Positions 32,341-42,437 of a stretch of DNA of 64,000 nt are shown here, in pieces. Position 1 is the first letter of the stretch; each line of letters starts with the position of its first letter. The position numbers and the translations under genes are program-made. This DNA comes from Branchiostoma belcheri (Eukaryota; Chordata; Leptocardii; Amphioxiformes; Branchiostomatidae), in the NCBI RefSeq assembly GCF_001625305.1, contig NW_017802758.1:358803-422802 (forward strand). The letters are read 5' to 3'. The notes under the pieces are model-generated. The model did not search any database, had not been told where the DNA came from, and saw nothing but the letters and a program-made list of their open reading frames with translations.

Positions 32341-33085
32341 AAAGAGAAATAGAGGCTGCGGACCCTAACTTCCCCACCAAAAGCGAACTACCTCCAACGG
32401 GCCGGGCCTAGAAATGGGCCGCTATTCGAGTTAAGTTAACGACAGAGAACGGGTCTTTCGCGCACATAGCTGACCCTAAACTGGCTCTTGTTGCTGGCGA
32501 TAATGTCATCAATCTGCCAACGTTAATCGCTCATGGGACGACACGTGGAAGCAGGTAGATGTTATGGTCATAACGTTACAGGGCTTCTGATAAAACAAAC
32601 AAACGACTTTGTCCTTATCGATCGCAGTTCGTAAAGAATTCAACGAATTTATAAAATTGCGTGCTCCAACTTGACAGACAAAACGCCACAATTTACACAA
32701 TGTACATGATCTATTCATCCACGTGGAGAAAATGAAGCTTAGTCAGGTCATGTTTGGTTTTCAAGTGAATTTCAGTCAGGGGTTGTGACATCTAAATATT
32801 GTTCATTCCGTATCTGGTGGTTGCAAGGTCAATCAGCCATGTTGGCGTTGCAACGTCTACCAGTTTCGGCCTTTCACTGTATGCCAACATGAGTAGTATT
32901 CCAACATGAGAGTACGAAATGCCCAATGAGAGATATCTTCATTTCTTACAATGTGGAAGATGTCTATTCCCCACAGAAAACTGATGATAATCCCAAAGGT
33001 TATTACGTACAGTTGAATGACCGCATGTAACCCCGCGGACGTATCATATATCAAACGCTGTTAGATGATTTACATTACTTTACAG
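32341..33085. other. Non-coding stretch
   Basis: Short minus-strand frames only; no domain or repeat recognised. Confidence 0.4.
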
Positions 33086-33957
33086 GTGTGACGATGACGA
33101 GTTCAAGGTCAGGATCTATGCTGTGGGGGATTATGCGTACCTATGCCTGTGGTATGGGTTATCTGGTGCATGTGGTAAGTACACATTTATAGACTGTTAA
33201 ATAACTAAAAAAAATTAAACTAAACATTTCTCTACCACTTACCCCATAGAGCCACAGTTCTCCTAATAAGTCTTACAAGTCATTACTTTTATCTTGTAAC
33301 CACAGGACACAGCCCCTGCCTGTGGTGCTACATCATGATCACCCAGGCCGAGATTGCGGACTGGGAAGAGAGACGCATCCACGTTCCTTCAAGAACCCTT
33401 GACAACCTCGCCGCAGACTACCAGAGGTTCATGCAGGAGGGTAAAGGAAACATCAAGCGGGCCAAAATGTACAATAACGTCATAGCCCCAGTGATGTTCA
33501 ATGTGCAAGTAGACCAGGTAAGTTTACACATATCTAATAACATCTCAGCATCTATCTAATTAATCCATAGGAACATTACACTTAGTCTATCATATCTACT
33601 TGTTCACAGGTAGTGATACCTGGTGTACATATCAGCCTTGGCCTCTATGTAAAGATATCTAAGATTCTAGAGGCCGAGCTGCAGGATATCGACCTGAAGC
33701 TACAAGCTTACCTGGTGACGGAGGAAAGCAAGGCTGCGATCGTGTCCGACGGAGACCTCCGTGGCGTTTAGTCGTCTGTCGACACGGTGGACCAGGCACG
33801 GGTGCTGGAGGATCAGGCGGATGCTGTGGAGGAGGAGCAAGAATAACTGGAAAGTCAGCTGGCATGGCTGGCTTACAATGATGGCGTGGAAAATGAAATG
33901 GCTGAGGCAGTCTTCAACGAGGCATGCACCATGGTCAAAGAATTGTAAGAGAAGAAA
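33086..33957 (+). pseudogene. Transposase-like protein fragment, three exons, with stops
   Basis: Exons 33086-33174, 33306-33517 and 33610-33771 splice in frame with GT/AG borders. They read VRIYAVGDYAYLCLWYGLSG, then HSPCLWCYIM, NLAADYQRFMQEGKG and NNVIAPVMFN, then VVIPGVHISLGLYVKISKIL. A TAG at 33769-33771 is followed in the same frame by a coiled-coil stretch (LEDQADAVEEEQE, LESQLAWLAYND) broken by further stops near 33844 and 33946. I recognise the GDYxxLC...CLWC...LHIxLG layout from multi-copy proteins of cnidarians and lancelets that look like transposases; the Asp in GDY and the Cys pairs would be catalytic or zinc-binding candidates. Missing N terminus and stops mark a relic. It may be the central part of the family whose N terminus lies at 34585. 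Confidence 0.55.
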
Positions 33958-34087
33958 GAAAGTCTGGTTAGTATATTCTTCATTAAAATGTCAGACACAC
34001 AGAATCTCACAGCTACCTAGAATACTAGTAGAATTAATAATAGAATCATTACACAGAACTACAGCCCCAGACATTTTTACAATGTGT

Positions 34088-34134
34088 AATTACCTTCGCC
34101 GAGAAGGTTATGTCTTCAGGGGCGTTCGTGTGTC

Positions 34135-34171
<37 letters not shown>

Positions 34172-34345
34172 CCACGATAACTCAAGAACGCCTAGATGGA
34201 TTGTCTTGATATTTGGTAGGTGGGTAGGTCTTGATGAGACCTGGAACTTGTGTAATTTATGAACGTAGCAGTATTAACTTTAACTTCTGTGGGAAATCAA
34301 AGATTGTTTGTGAGGTTATTGTTTTTATCAATAAAGAATGGCCGC
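34088..34345 (+). repeat. Third copy of the dispersed repeat, with (GT)n
   Basis: Begins TTACCTTCGCCGAGAAGGTT, then a GT run (34138-34170), AACTCAAGAACGCCTAGATGG, and GATATTTGGTAGGTGGGTAG. This is the best-preserved of three copies (compare 11886-12160 and 13610-13815). Confidence 0.55.
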
Positions 34346-34584
34346 GCCGGCCGTAAGGCGATGTCAGACGATACCCGGTACGATCGAAGCAGGTAGCTAG
34401 TTCAGTCAGACGCGAGTGACGACAGCTCCTGGAAAAACTCCTTGTACTTCGTTTAGAAAGTTTTCCCGGACTTGGCATTTTTTCTTCTTTCAACTGATAG
34501 ACTTGTTTTTACATATTTCTATTAATTGTTTGTCGCAACTCCTTATTTACCGGGTAATTAACCGGGGAAACCCGGAAGTGGACG

Positions 34585-34953
34585 ATGTTGAATTTACGTG
34601 GGCACATTACCAACTTCCGGAAACTCTGCCGGCTCTGTGGTGCAAAAGTACAGACAGCCAACGAGAAGAAGAGGCATCTGAACCCTTCACTTTGCATAGA
34701 TCATAAGGTTAGGATAAAGAATACCTTTAATGTAGACGTCAGCAAGGATCAAACGCACATCCACCCACCCTACTTCTGTGAGAAGTGTAGAAAGAAACTC
34801 ACCAACAAGAAGTACGATGGTGGAAAAGCAACTGCTAGTGTTTGGATTGAACACAATTCTGACTCCTGTCTGCCATGTAAGGATGCTGACCAAATGATGA
34901 AAGGAGGGAGACCGAAGAAGGGAGGAGAGCCCAGAGAAAAGGCCACAGATTAA
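34585..34953 (+). CDS. RAG1 N-terminal-domain-like zinc protein (transposon-derived)
   Basis: 122 codons from ATG 34585. Cys15-x2-Cys18 (CRLCG) opens the domain. After a basic spacer comes FNVDVSKDQTHIHPPYFC-E-K-C (residues 48-68), then W87-x2-H90-x4-C95-x2-C98 and KGGRPKK (106-112). In vertebrate RAG1 the N-terminal region has the same layout: F-x-IDV, D...IHP, FC-x2-C, W-x2-H...C-x2-C. A similar domain is known in the N-RAG-TP transposons of Aplysia, sea urchin, Hydra and lancelet. The frame ends at TAA 34953, but related sequence seems to continue at 34960-35334. It lacks the RAG1 RING and DDE core. It is probably the N-terminal part of a transposase, broken or spliced downstream. Confidence 0.68.
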   Translation: MLNLRGHITNFRKLCRLCGAKVQTANEKKRHLNPSLCIDHKVRIKNTFNVDVSKDQTHIHPPYFCEKCRKKLTNKKYDGGKATASVWIEHNSDSCLPCKDADQMMKGGRPKKGGEPREKATD

Positions 34954-34959
34954 AACATC

Positions 34960-35334
34960 ATGCCAAACACTTATGCACCATCTGCAACTACTAGTACTCA
35001 CCTTGCCACCCCATCGATGCCTGTACACACCACTGTCCTCTCACTTGTTTACTTACCCGTCCCCACCGTGTCGGATGCAATCAGGACTGTGGCTAGGCTA
35101 GTAACAACTGAACAATCAGAGCCACTTAGAGAGTGGGAGGAAAACATCCTCACACCTCTTGTTAAGAGGAAGATGGCGAATGCTTCCGACAAACAGACTA
35201 TCCAGTGTCGTACAGGTGGACAGGGGAGTTACTGCTTTATTGTTCAAAAGAACAATCAGAAAAACAAAACATACAAGATGACACTGTGCCCTGTTCATAT
35301 TATGTGTACATTAAACTATGATACACAAATATGA
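34960..35334 (+). pseudogene. Continuation of the RAG1-like transposon protein
   Basis: A 124-codon frame directly after the previous stop. It reads LREWEENILTPLVKRKMANA and then a TIQCRTGGQ segment, a pattern I associate with the region that follows the zinc domain in N-RAG-TP-type proteins (memory only). The offset by one stop and a frame change suggests a decayed gene; an intron between 34940 and 35000 is possible. No catalytic motif is present. Confidence 0.4.
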
Positions 35335-35690
35335 ACTTTATTCCACAACAATTGAAAATTTGCACTGTGATTATCATTCATCAGCATAATTATCTGTGAC
35401 AAGTATCATTATCCAGCTACACACGAAAAATAATTACGATCCATCAATGGCCTTGATGAGTTATCATCTACGAAAGATTTTATAAAAAAAATGTTGAAGC
35501 TGCAGTGTCATGAACAAGCTGCCATGAGACTGAAATTAAATATATGGCACTAGCTACAGGGACAGGCTCGACAACTCGCGTCCTACTGGGGATCACAGTG
35601 CAGAAATAAACTAAATCATGTCACCTGGGGAGTGACAAAAGAGGACCTAGCCGACATGTGTGTGGCAGGCAAGTCCGATATCGGATTTCA
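35335..35690. other. Non-coding, with a short coding-like patch
   Basis: From about 35563 to 35694 a + frame reads QGQARQLASYWGSQ and later VTKEDLADMCVAGKSDIGFQ before a stop. It looks like protein-coding sequence but I cannot name it; it could be an exon relic of the neighbouring transposon gene. Confidence 0.3.
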
Positions 35691-35699
35691 ATAATAGAA

Positions 35700-36720
35700 C
35701 AGTTGTGCACGTATGTATTATTTAACGTATGTGCAAAATATGTCTTCTTGAAACAGTCAATGTTTGTTGGCATTTGAAAGGACATTTCGATCACACATGA
35801 ATATTTTTTTTAATTCTTAAGGGAAACGGAGCAACAGCAAATCTTGAACACTGCAATAACTACAGCTACAGGAAAGGACGAGTGACAAGTATGTATGTTG
35901 TAACTGTCCAGAAATAAAGATTCCCTATGTGAACATAGCTACGTTAAAACTTTAAAATGTATGTGACATATTTCTTCAGACAACATTCCATGGTTGTTGG
36001 CATATGAAAGGACATGTTCCTGGGTTGGATGAGTATCATATGTATCCGCCTTGATAAAGTTTTTTTTTTTTCAACTCCAGACCGGCGCAACCAAACTCCA
36101 AGAACAAGATGTAGGTTTTCGTAGAAGGAATGTTCAGAAGGAATAACATTGTTACAATACTAAAAGTGTTCAGCAGAAAGAAAGATTCTCTATGTGCACT
36201 TATGTATTATCTAACGTGTGTGCAAAATATCTTCTCGAAACATTCAAATTTTGTTGTCATATGAAAGGCAATTTAGGTCACACATGAATATTTCTTCTTT
36301 TTAAGGGAAACAGAGCAACACCAAACTGCAAACCAACAACAAAAACCATGTCCAGAAGACACGAGGAGTGACAAGTATGTATGTTTTGACTGTCCAGAAA
36401 TAAAGATACCCTATGTGAACATAGGTATGTAAAAACGTTAACATATATGTGAAGTATTTCTTCAGACAACATTCCATGTTTGTTGGCATATGAAAGGACA
36501 TGTTCCTGGGTGGGATGAGTGCCCAATTGTTCAGAGTTATTATTACATGTATCATATGTATCCGCCTTGATTTTTTTTTTTTTTGTTTCCAACTCCAGAC
36601 CGGCTCAACCGAGTACGTCACACTCACAGCTGTCGAACTCTAAGAGCAAGATGTAAGTTTTTGTAGCAGGAATATTCAGAAGGAATAACATTGTTACAAT
36701 ACTAAAAGGTATAAAGGGTA
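35700..36720. repeat. Tandem duplication of an about 0.5-kb unit
   Basis: Unit 1 (about 35704-36170) and unit 2 (about 36195-36705) share, in the same order: GCAAAATATGTCTTCT, a GGCATTTGAAAGG/GTCATATGAAAGG word, CACACATGAATATTT, AAGGGAAACRGAGCAACA, GTGACAAGTATGTATGTT, GTCCAGAAATAAAGAT, TTCTTCAGACAACATTCC, TATGTATCCGCCTTGAT, CAACTCCAGACCGGC and AAGGAATAACATTGTTACAA. Each unit has splice-like borders around short open stretches, so it may be a duplicated exon pair. No protein family recognised. Confidence 0.6.
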
Positions 36721-38518
36721 CAGATACTTATCATGTTATCAACATCGAAGAAGATACCAAACTTTTTGTTGTATGTGTAAATATAAGAGTGCCAAACAAA
36801 GTACCTTTGTCTAATGTCGTCATCTGTTTGGGGTCATCAGCTGTCGCATTGGTGACCTGTGACACTGCTCTACGCTATTTTTTAAAGACCGAGTGCGCTC
36901 AACGGAAAAGGGCATGTAGGCCCCCCTGCTTTTTTACCCAAAATGTTAGATATTTACATGTATAACACATGGCTTAACGCAAGGGCAATCATATACCGAA
37001 CGCCCCTGGCAAACTGTGTGGGTAGCGAAAAAAAAAGTACTGTCGCCCAGAAAACTTGACTTGAACAGCAACTTTTACAGTCATAAAATTTACCTTTATT
37101 TCCTTTCAGGAAAGAAAAACTGACCCGGAAGGAGAAGCGGGAGTTAATTATCACTGCCAGGTTCAGTGACCCTAGTATTCAGAGGGGAGTGGGGGCAGAA
37201 TCACAAACAAAGAAAGGAACATTGTTTATTCATGTAGTATTTGTTTCAGTAACCTTGTTTGAATTGTTACCATATGTACAGTTAAAGAAAATGATTTTGT
37301 CGGAATTTGATTGAATATGGAGATGAAGTTGCAGTTGACAATTGAATTTGATTGAATTCAAACTTGAATTCCTCATAAATTATGCAAAATTATCTCACGC
37401 ATTATGCACGTAAGCACAACTGGTCACAAAAATTACTAAATCCCTGGTCAAATACATATGATCGCATTCGTGGGGTAATAAATCCCCGGCCGGGAGTTTG
37501 TACAAATACAGGCTACACGTACATTGATGATCAACAACACGACAAATTTATTTATGAACTCCGTTACTAAACAGAGTGTTCTAGCTGCAAACACAAAAAA
37601 GAATATCTGACTACAAGACCCTTAAAGAAAGTACACCTCATTCACGGAGTAATGGTCAATACTAGGAAAATTAATAAAACGTTGCTTTTCATGTACATAT
37701 GCAAGCATGCTAAAGTGCACATACACACATATAATTCAATGACAGAAAATGTAACTTTCTCAGCAACAATGTACTTTTTCAACTATCCAAATCTTTGATG
37801 TGAAGAACAGGGAAAGGCAGGTAGGAAACAAAAATTGTTAGTGCACATCAGCTTTATTTAATGGATATCATACGCTTTTTGTATAAGAAGGAAACAAAAA
37901 TTTTCATGATCCAAATTTAGTGAAGTTTATAGCAAATGTTTAATACATAATAATTCAACATAATTCTATCACACGCCCATTGGAAACCTCAGTTCACTGT
38001 TAATCATGAAAGACATCCAGTGCAGTTTGTTGGGCTTGGAAACTTAAAAGCAGTCTAGTCATAGCATATTCTAGTCATAAACATAGATAAAAAAAAGACT
38101 ATCCCAATGTATAGTGAATGTCATGGAGGAAACATTTAGTTTTTTTCATTTCTGAAGGAAAAAAAATGTTACTGGAAGGGCTCTGTGCTGAATTTCAGAG
38201 TACCACCCAGAAAATGAAAGACTCATTTTGAGCCTGGTTTCTGAAGTTTTAAAGTATGAATTAATAACTCAAATGTGCTAATGTGAACCAGTATCGCTGT
38301 ATGTGTCAATCTTTCAAAAAGCCATATTTAGAATAGTTCCAGTTTTGCTGCCCTGTTATTGCATTGGATGCCTTTAAAAGTTGTTTTTCCAGCAGACTTT
38401 CTTGTCAGGAAGTATTGAAGTACGGGGATATGAAATCCTGGAAGAAACTCCGGTTCGAGACCCTATTCCGAAGTTTTACTTTTTCACCGGAACCACAATC
38501 CTTTGCGACACACCCAAC
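36721..38518. other. Non-coding stretch
   Basis: A possible exon start at about 37110 (after CCTTTCAG) reads KEKLTRKEKRELIITARFSD but quickly loses support. Otherwise AT-rich DNA without recognised features. Confidence 0.35.
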
Positions 38519-39183
38519 ATGGCGACCGCCAGGGACCAGACACATGAGGACAAACTGTAAGAATTTGAGTGTTTTTACGAAGACATAGGTCATTTAGATT
38601 GTCAGTAACAATACAGAGGAAGTAACTATACAGAATAAGTGCGTAAGAAATTCTGATTGAGGCACACGACAATTTCTAACCGGACTTTATTGCATGTAAT
38701 ACGTCAAGGACATTATGTCCTTGGTCAGTGGCAAATTGATATAAAGTGTGTCGCGTTCCGGCAAATATGAGGCATAAGAGAGATGGTCATGGTTACAGTA
38801 AATTGTCGTGTATACCTTTCCAGCATATAACGGGGAATTTCTGTAATAAAACTGTGAAATGTCACTGTTTGATCTGTAACGCTGGTGTACCTTTATCCGT
38901 CACGGGTACCTTTATCCGTCACTTCTAAAAACAAGACATGCATCGATGAAACATACGTTATCCCTTTAGGTATGCACACATTAGACACACGAGAGTTGAA
39001 GACAAGCTCGCGATGGACTTAACACACATGCATTCGAAGTGTACGAGCTCCGCTGACTATCGTCCTTTATACGAAAGCCTAACTACGTCGTGGGAGGGAG
39101 ATGCCGCGTACTTCTGCAGAGGATTAGCAGACAAATACAAAACGTTTCTTCAGTTTTACAAAATGGTGAACAAGAATGCTTAA
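38519..39183 (+). CDS. Small two-exon candidate gene (83 aa), unrecognised
   Basis: Exon 1, 38519-38556, starts at AACATGG (good Kozak context) and reads MATARDQTHEDK. The donor is GTAAGA. Exon 2, 38970-39183, follows a CCTTTAG acceptor; the split codon gives Leu, and the frame runs through YAHIRHTRVEDKLAMDL, HMHSKCTSSADYRPLYESL, TTSWEGDAAYFCRGLADKY and FLQFYKMVNKNA to TAA. Composition, context and splice phases fit a small soluble, mostly helical protein with three Cys. I do not recognise the family. The region upstream is GC-richer and could be a promoter. There is no sign of mobile-element origin. Confidence 0.45.
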
Positions 39184-40026
39184 TGAAATTCCTTTTGCTA
39201 ACCTGCGTCTGGTCTTTTGCTGTGATTAATCGATAAAAAACGCTATGTTATTGCGACTATTTTCCGTTCTTCCAACGTAAAATTGAACGCCGCCATTTTG
39301 GTTACCCAGAAGGCTTTGGGTGGCGCTTGACTCCAGAACTTCAGACGACAAAGGTTTGTGATGACCACTTTTTTGTATTATTTTGTGATGTAACGTGAAG
39401 AAGAAAGTAAAAGTTTCCTCTGAACATATCCAGGGACACAATGGATCGCAACTATAGAAGGAATAATGCTTGTAATATTTATTATTTCTGCGATTCTGAT
39501 GTGGGTCGCTAGACGGCTCCATTTTGCATTAACAGGGCATTGACCTTTTCCAATCTGGGACTGTTAACGCCATACAGTATCGCCCATAACGCTTCTGTGT
39601 GTTCTAGATGCACTGTCGAATGAAAAAAAAATGAAAGTGGTGATAGATTGACAGATAAAAATGAATAAATAACAACAATTAGCCACAGTTTGTTATCATC
39701 CAAGGACACTGAATTACCCTGGCGTAGTACTTGTGTTAAACAAAGCGTTACGGTTAATCATACTTCAGACCGAAGACTAATTAGTATAGCAGAAAGAATT
39801 GATGAGCGTATGGATAAAGGAATAAGAACAATTGGATTAATTAATTAATTGAATTAATTAAAAGGTGATATGATAATCATGTAACAATTAATAAAATTAA
39901 AAGAGTTGAATTAATTAATAGGTGATTAATGGTTGAATGAATTAATAGGTGAATGAATGAACGAATGGATGAACAGCCCACCCATTTCACTCAGAACTGA
40001 CTAAAATTTCAATAAATCTTCAGAAC
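39184..40026. other. Non-coding stretch with AATT-rich simple sequence
   Basis: About 39830-39970 is low-complexity TTAATTAATT and GAATGAATG sequence. Short minus frames at 39226-39709 have no domain. Confidence 0.45.
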
Positions 40027-40408
40027 ATGGAAAGGTCAAGAAAGAATAGAAAAACATGGGACCCCAAATTAATTGAAGAAGCTTTGGAAGACGTACTTAA
40101 CACCAACACAGGCTGCCAGGAAGCATGGCATTCCTCGTACAATCCTGAATGACAAGATCTCGGGCAAGAGTAGGGTAGACGCACGGAATGGAAGACGAGC
40201 TATCCTATCTAAGGAAGAAGAGGCCAGCCTTGTCTTCTACATAAAGTATCGGGTCGACAGAGGATTTCCTATCAACAAGAAGTCAATACTGTCCTTAGCA
40301 TTAGCCATACACATGCGAGGCAGCAAAGAAGCTGGAGTCCCTCCCAAGGTAAATCGGGAAAAAAAACGAAAACAGCAGTGCAAGAAACAAAAGAGTAGAA
40401 AAAGATAG
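40027..40408 (+). pseudogene. pogo-type transposase DNA-binding region (frameshifted)
   Basis: From ATG 40027 the frame reads MERSRKNRKTWDPKLIEEAL, the usual opening of a psq/pogo helix-turn-helix protein. At about 40073-40100 the reading must shift by one to enter the frame with LTPTQAARKHGIPRTIL, ISGKSRVDARNGRRAILSKE and FPINKKSILSLALAI, i.e. the psq helix-turn-helix followed by the first part of a CENP-B-type domain. The protein would bind transposon ends. It stops at 40408, before the DDE domain, and LINE-like sequence follows directly. This is therefore a truncated Tc1/mariner-superfamily (pogo) remnant. Confidence 0.7.
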
Positions 40409-40663
40409 TTCGACCAATCATGTGCATCGGCCAGACAAGAACTCAAAAACTTAGGTAGACTACTCTCGAAAGACCCTCGTAACCCTTCCCTCAGAGGTTC
40501 CTATTTCAATAAGAAAAAAATGTACACAAGACTTATACGCAAAACTAAAAAAGACTTCGAAAATAATATTCTAAAACAACTCAACTCTTACTCTGACAAC
40601 AACCCTTCATCATTTTGGTCACTTCTAAAAGACTTTTCTTTTATGTTTGTAATCTGCAATTAG
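40409..40663 (+). pseudogene. LINE linker fragment between endonuclease and RT
   Basis: An open run reads FDQSCASARQELKNLGRLLS, then KDPRNPSLRGSYF, KKKMYTRLIRKTKKDFENN and NPSSFWSLLKDF, and stops at 40661-40663. Basic linker sequence with a cysteine, RLLSKDP and a SFWSLLK end is typical of the region just before the palm of non-LTR retrotransposon proteins. No palm motif follows. It abuts the pogo remnant, so one inserted next to the other. Confidence 0.55.
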
Positions 40664-41677
40664 CCCCCCGGGCATGAATTTGCAATAAACTTCTTATTTA
40701 GGTTGGATACACCATACCAGTGCACCTATGGTCAAAAAGGAAAATTGTACAGTGCAAATGTGAAAGTGTGTCATGTGATTGTTGTTGTCCTTGTGTAACG
40801 TGTAATATCTCGCTACACATGGTTTCTTGGTGCTTGTATTCACCTGGTTCAGTTCTTAGTCAAATTGTCTTTGTAGGTATTTAACTCTTGGTGCCAGGAT
40901 TGACGCAATTTTTTGATAGCCCCTACCTTTATTTCAAGCGTATTGACAAAGGACCAACAAGAGTGAACTGATGACAGTGATTCAGACGATGAATTTCTTT
41001 CCTCCTTATTTAACCCAACACCACATGGTGTCTGCCACAGCACTAGTTACCATGATGACAGACGTCTGGTCCAGTTTATTGGCCTTATGTGTATAGAGAA
41101 GAGGAAGAAACTGAGCAAAAATAATATGATTTCCCTCTGCGATAGGTAAACTTAAATATTATACGATAAACCAACTGACCTGCAAAGTATGACTGTAGAA
41201 TGACGATACCCACAACTAGGGCAATGGTCAAGACGATACACAAGACATTTACCCAGCCGTCGGACAACGCTCCAGGCGGTCCACAGATGTTTCCTCAGAC
41301 CGCCCCAACGTCTTATCAGAGACTGCATCGGAGGCCGCCTATTCACAACAGCATACAGTTGTGATTATACATATGTGTGTGTTTGATTTATATGAGATGA
41401 AAGGAACAGGAAATGTACGTAGATGCACCTATGATAGTTGCACAACCAGCAGCACTTAACATACTTATGATGCCAATTATGAATTACGATGTTTAATAAG
41501 TAACGATGGCAAAATTATGAACACATCTTAACAACGGTTTACTGACCACTGTCCTTCACAGATAATTTAGCTCTTTTGTAGATTTTGTTTTTCGTGTCCT
41601 TGATTATATTGTTATAATTACCATAATTTATATCAATTTATAGTCTTCTCTATTCAAAGTCTATATTTTCATTGTAG
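40664..41677. other. Non-coding, with one possible membrane segment on the minus strand
   Basis: A minus frame at 41085-41267 encodes a hydrophobic run (LCIVLTIALVVGIVILQSYF) preceded by basic sequence in another frame (41152-41346). It could be a decayed membrane-protein exon, but no family is evident. Confidence 0.3.
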
Positions 41678-42355
41678 GCATATTATTGGAGCCGGAAGAG
41701 GGACAGGTTGTAGGCGTAAAGGCACGGTGCTATCGTTCCATGAGGAAGCTTGCATCGCCAAAAGGCCTTCGATTTCTGTTTAACAAGAAGGCGAGGCTTA
41801 TCACAGCCGCTCAGTGTTCGTGTGTCGCAGGGTACGTATTATGTTGAAACTGAGATAATACTAAAATCACTTCAACTCTGACACGCTTTACATATGTTCT
41901 TACTGGCACTCGTATTTTTGTTGAGAGAAGTGCAACATTATTAGTTTAACGAAGCATCATTGCATGGATCATTGCATGGATTCAACAAAAAAAAAGACCA
42001 TTATTATACAACAGGTTCAAAAATTTCAGTCAGCTCAATATAAATCAAATGGTTCCTTTTTAACACAGCATCACTAACAACGGGATACTGAGATTTAGAA
42101 TTTCCACTGGTCCAATGTTTCAGACTATCTGGAGCCTGCATCTATTAGCGTTGGTGTATACATTGGTACACTATATCAACAGCAGGGGTTAGTAGAAGTG
42201 CCAGACCAGACCAGCGTTACAAGCAGGCTAAAACAGTGGCATAAGCCCAGAGGGTGAAAAATAAAACCTCAGGCGGTGACATCACTGGTTATGGTAAATC
42301 CAACAACCATCAAAAGAAAAGGGAAACCAGTTTATCAGAAACCAACACCCGAGAT
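41678..42355 (+). pseudogene. SWIM-type zinc protein fragment (transposon-associated)
   Basis: An exon-like piece, 41678-41831, reads GVKARCYRSMRK, LRFLFNKKARLI and AAQCSCVAG before a GTACGT donor. About 42120-42260 continues with H-x2-ALVYTLVHYINSRG and, after a one-base frame change, TSVTSRLKQWHKPRG, then KIKPQAVTSLVMVNP to a stop at about 42355. CxC followed by an H and an AL-Y helix is the SWIM zinc-finger pattern found in the YqaJ/SWIM companion protein of ISL2EU-type DNA transposons. The expected second Cys before His appears changed to Ser. Frame change and absence of the YqaJ nuclease mark it as a relic. Confidence 0.5.
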
Positions 42356-42437
42356 GTAATGGTTAAAAATTCTGTTGTTGTTTTTATTATTGGCAATCAC
42401 AGTTTCAATACCAAACAACATGGCGTACTATAATGGA

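Noticed and set aside
41085-41346. Possible ion-channel-like N-terminal exon on the minus strand
   Set aside because: Only one hydrophobic segment in a frame different from the basic segment before it; no family-specific motif.
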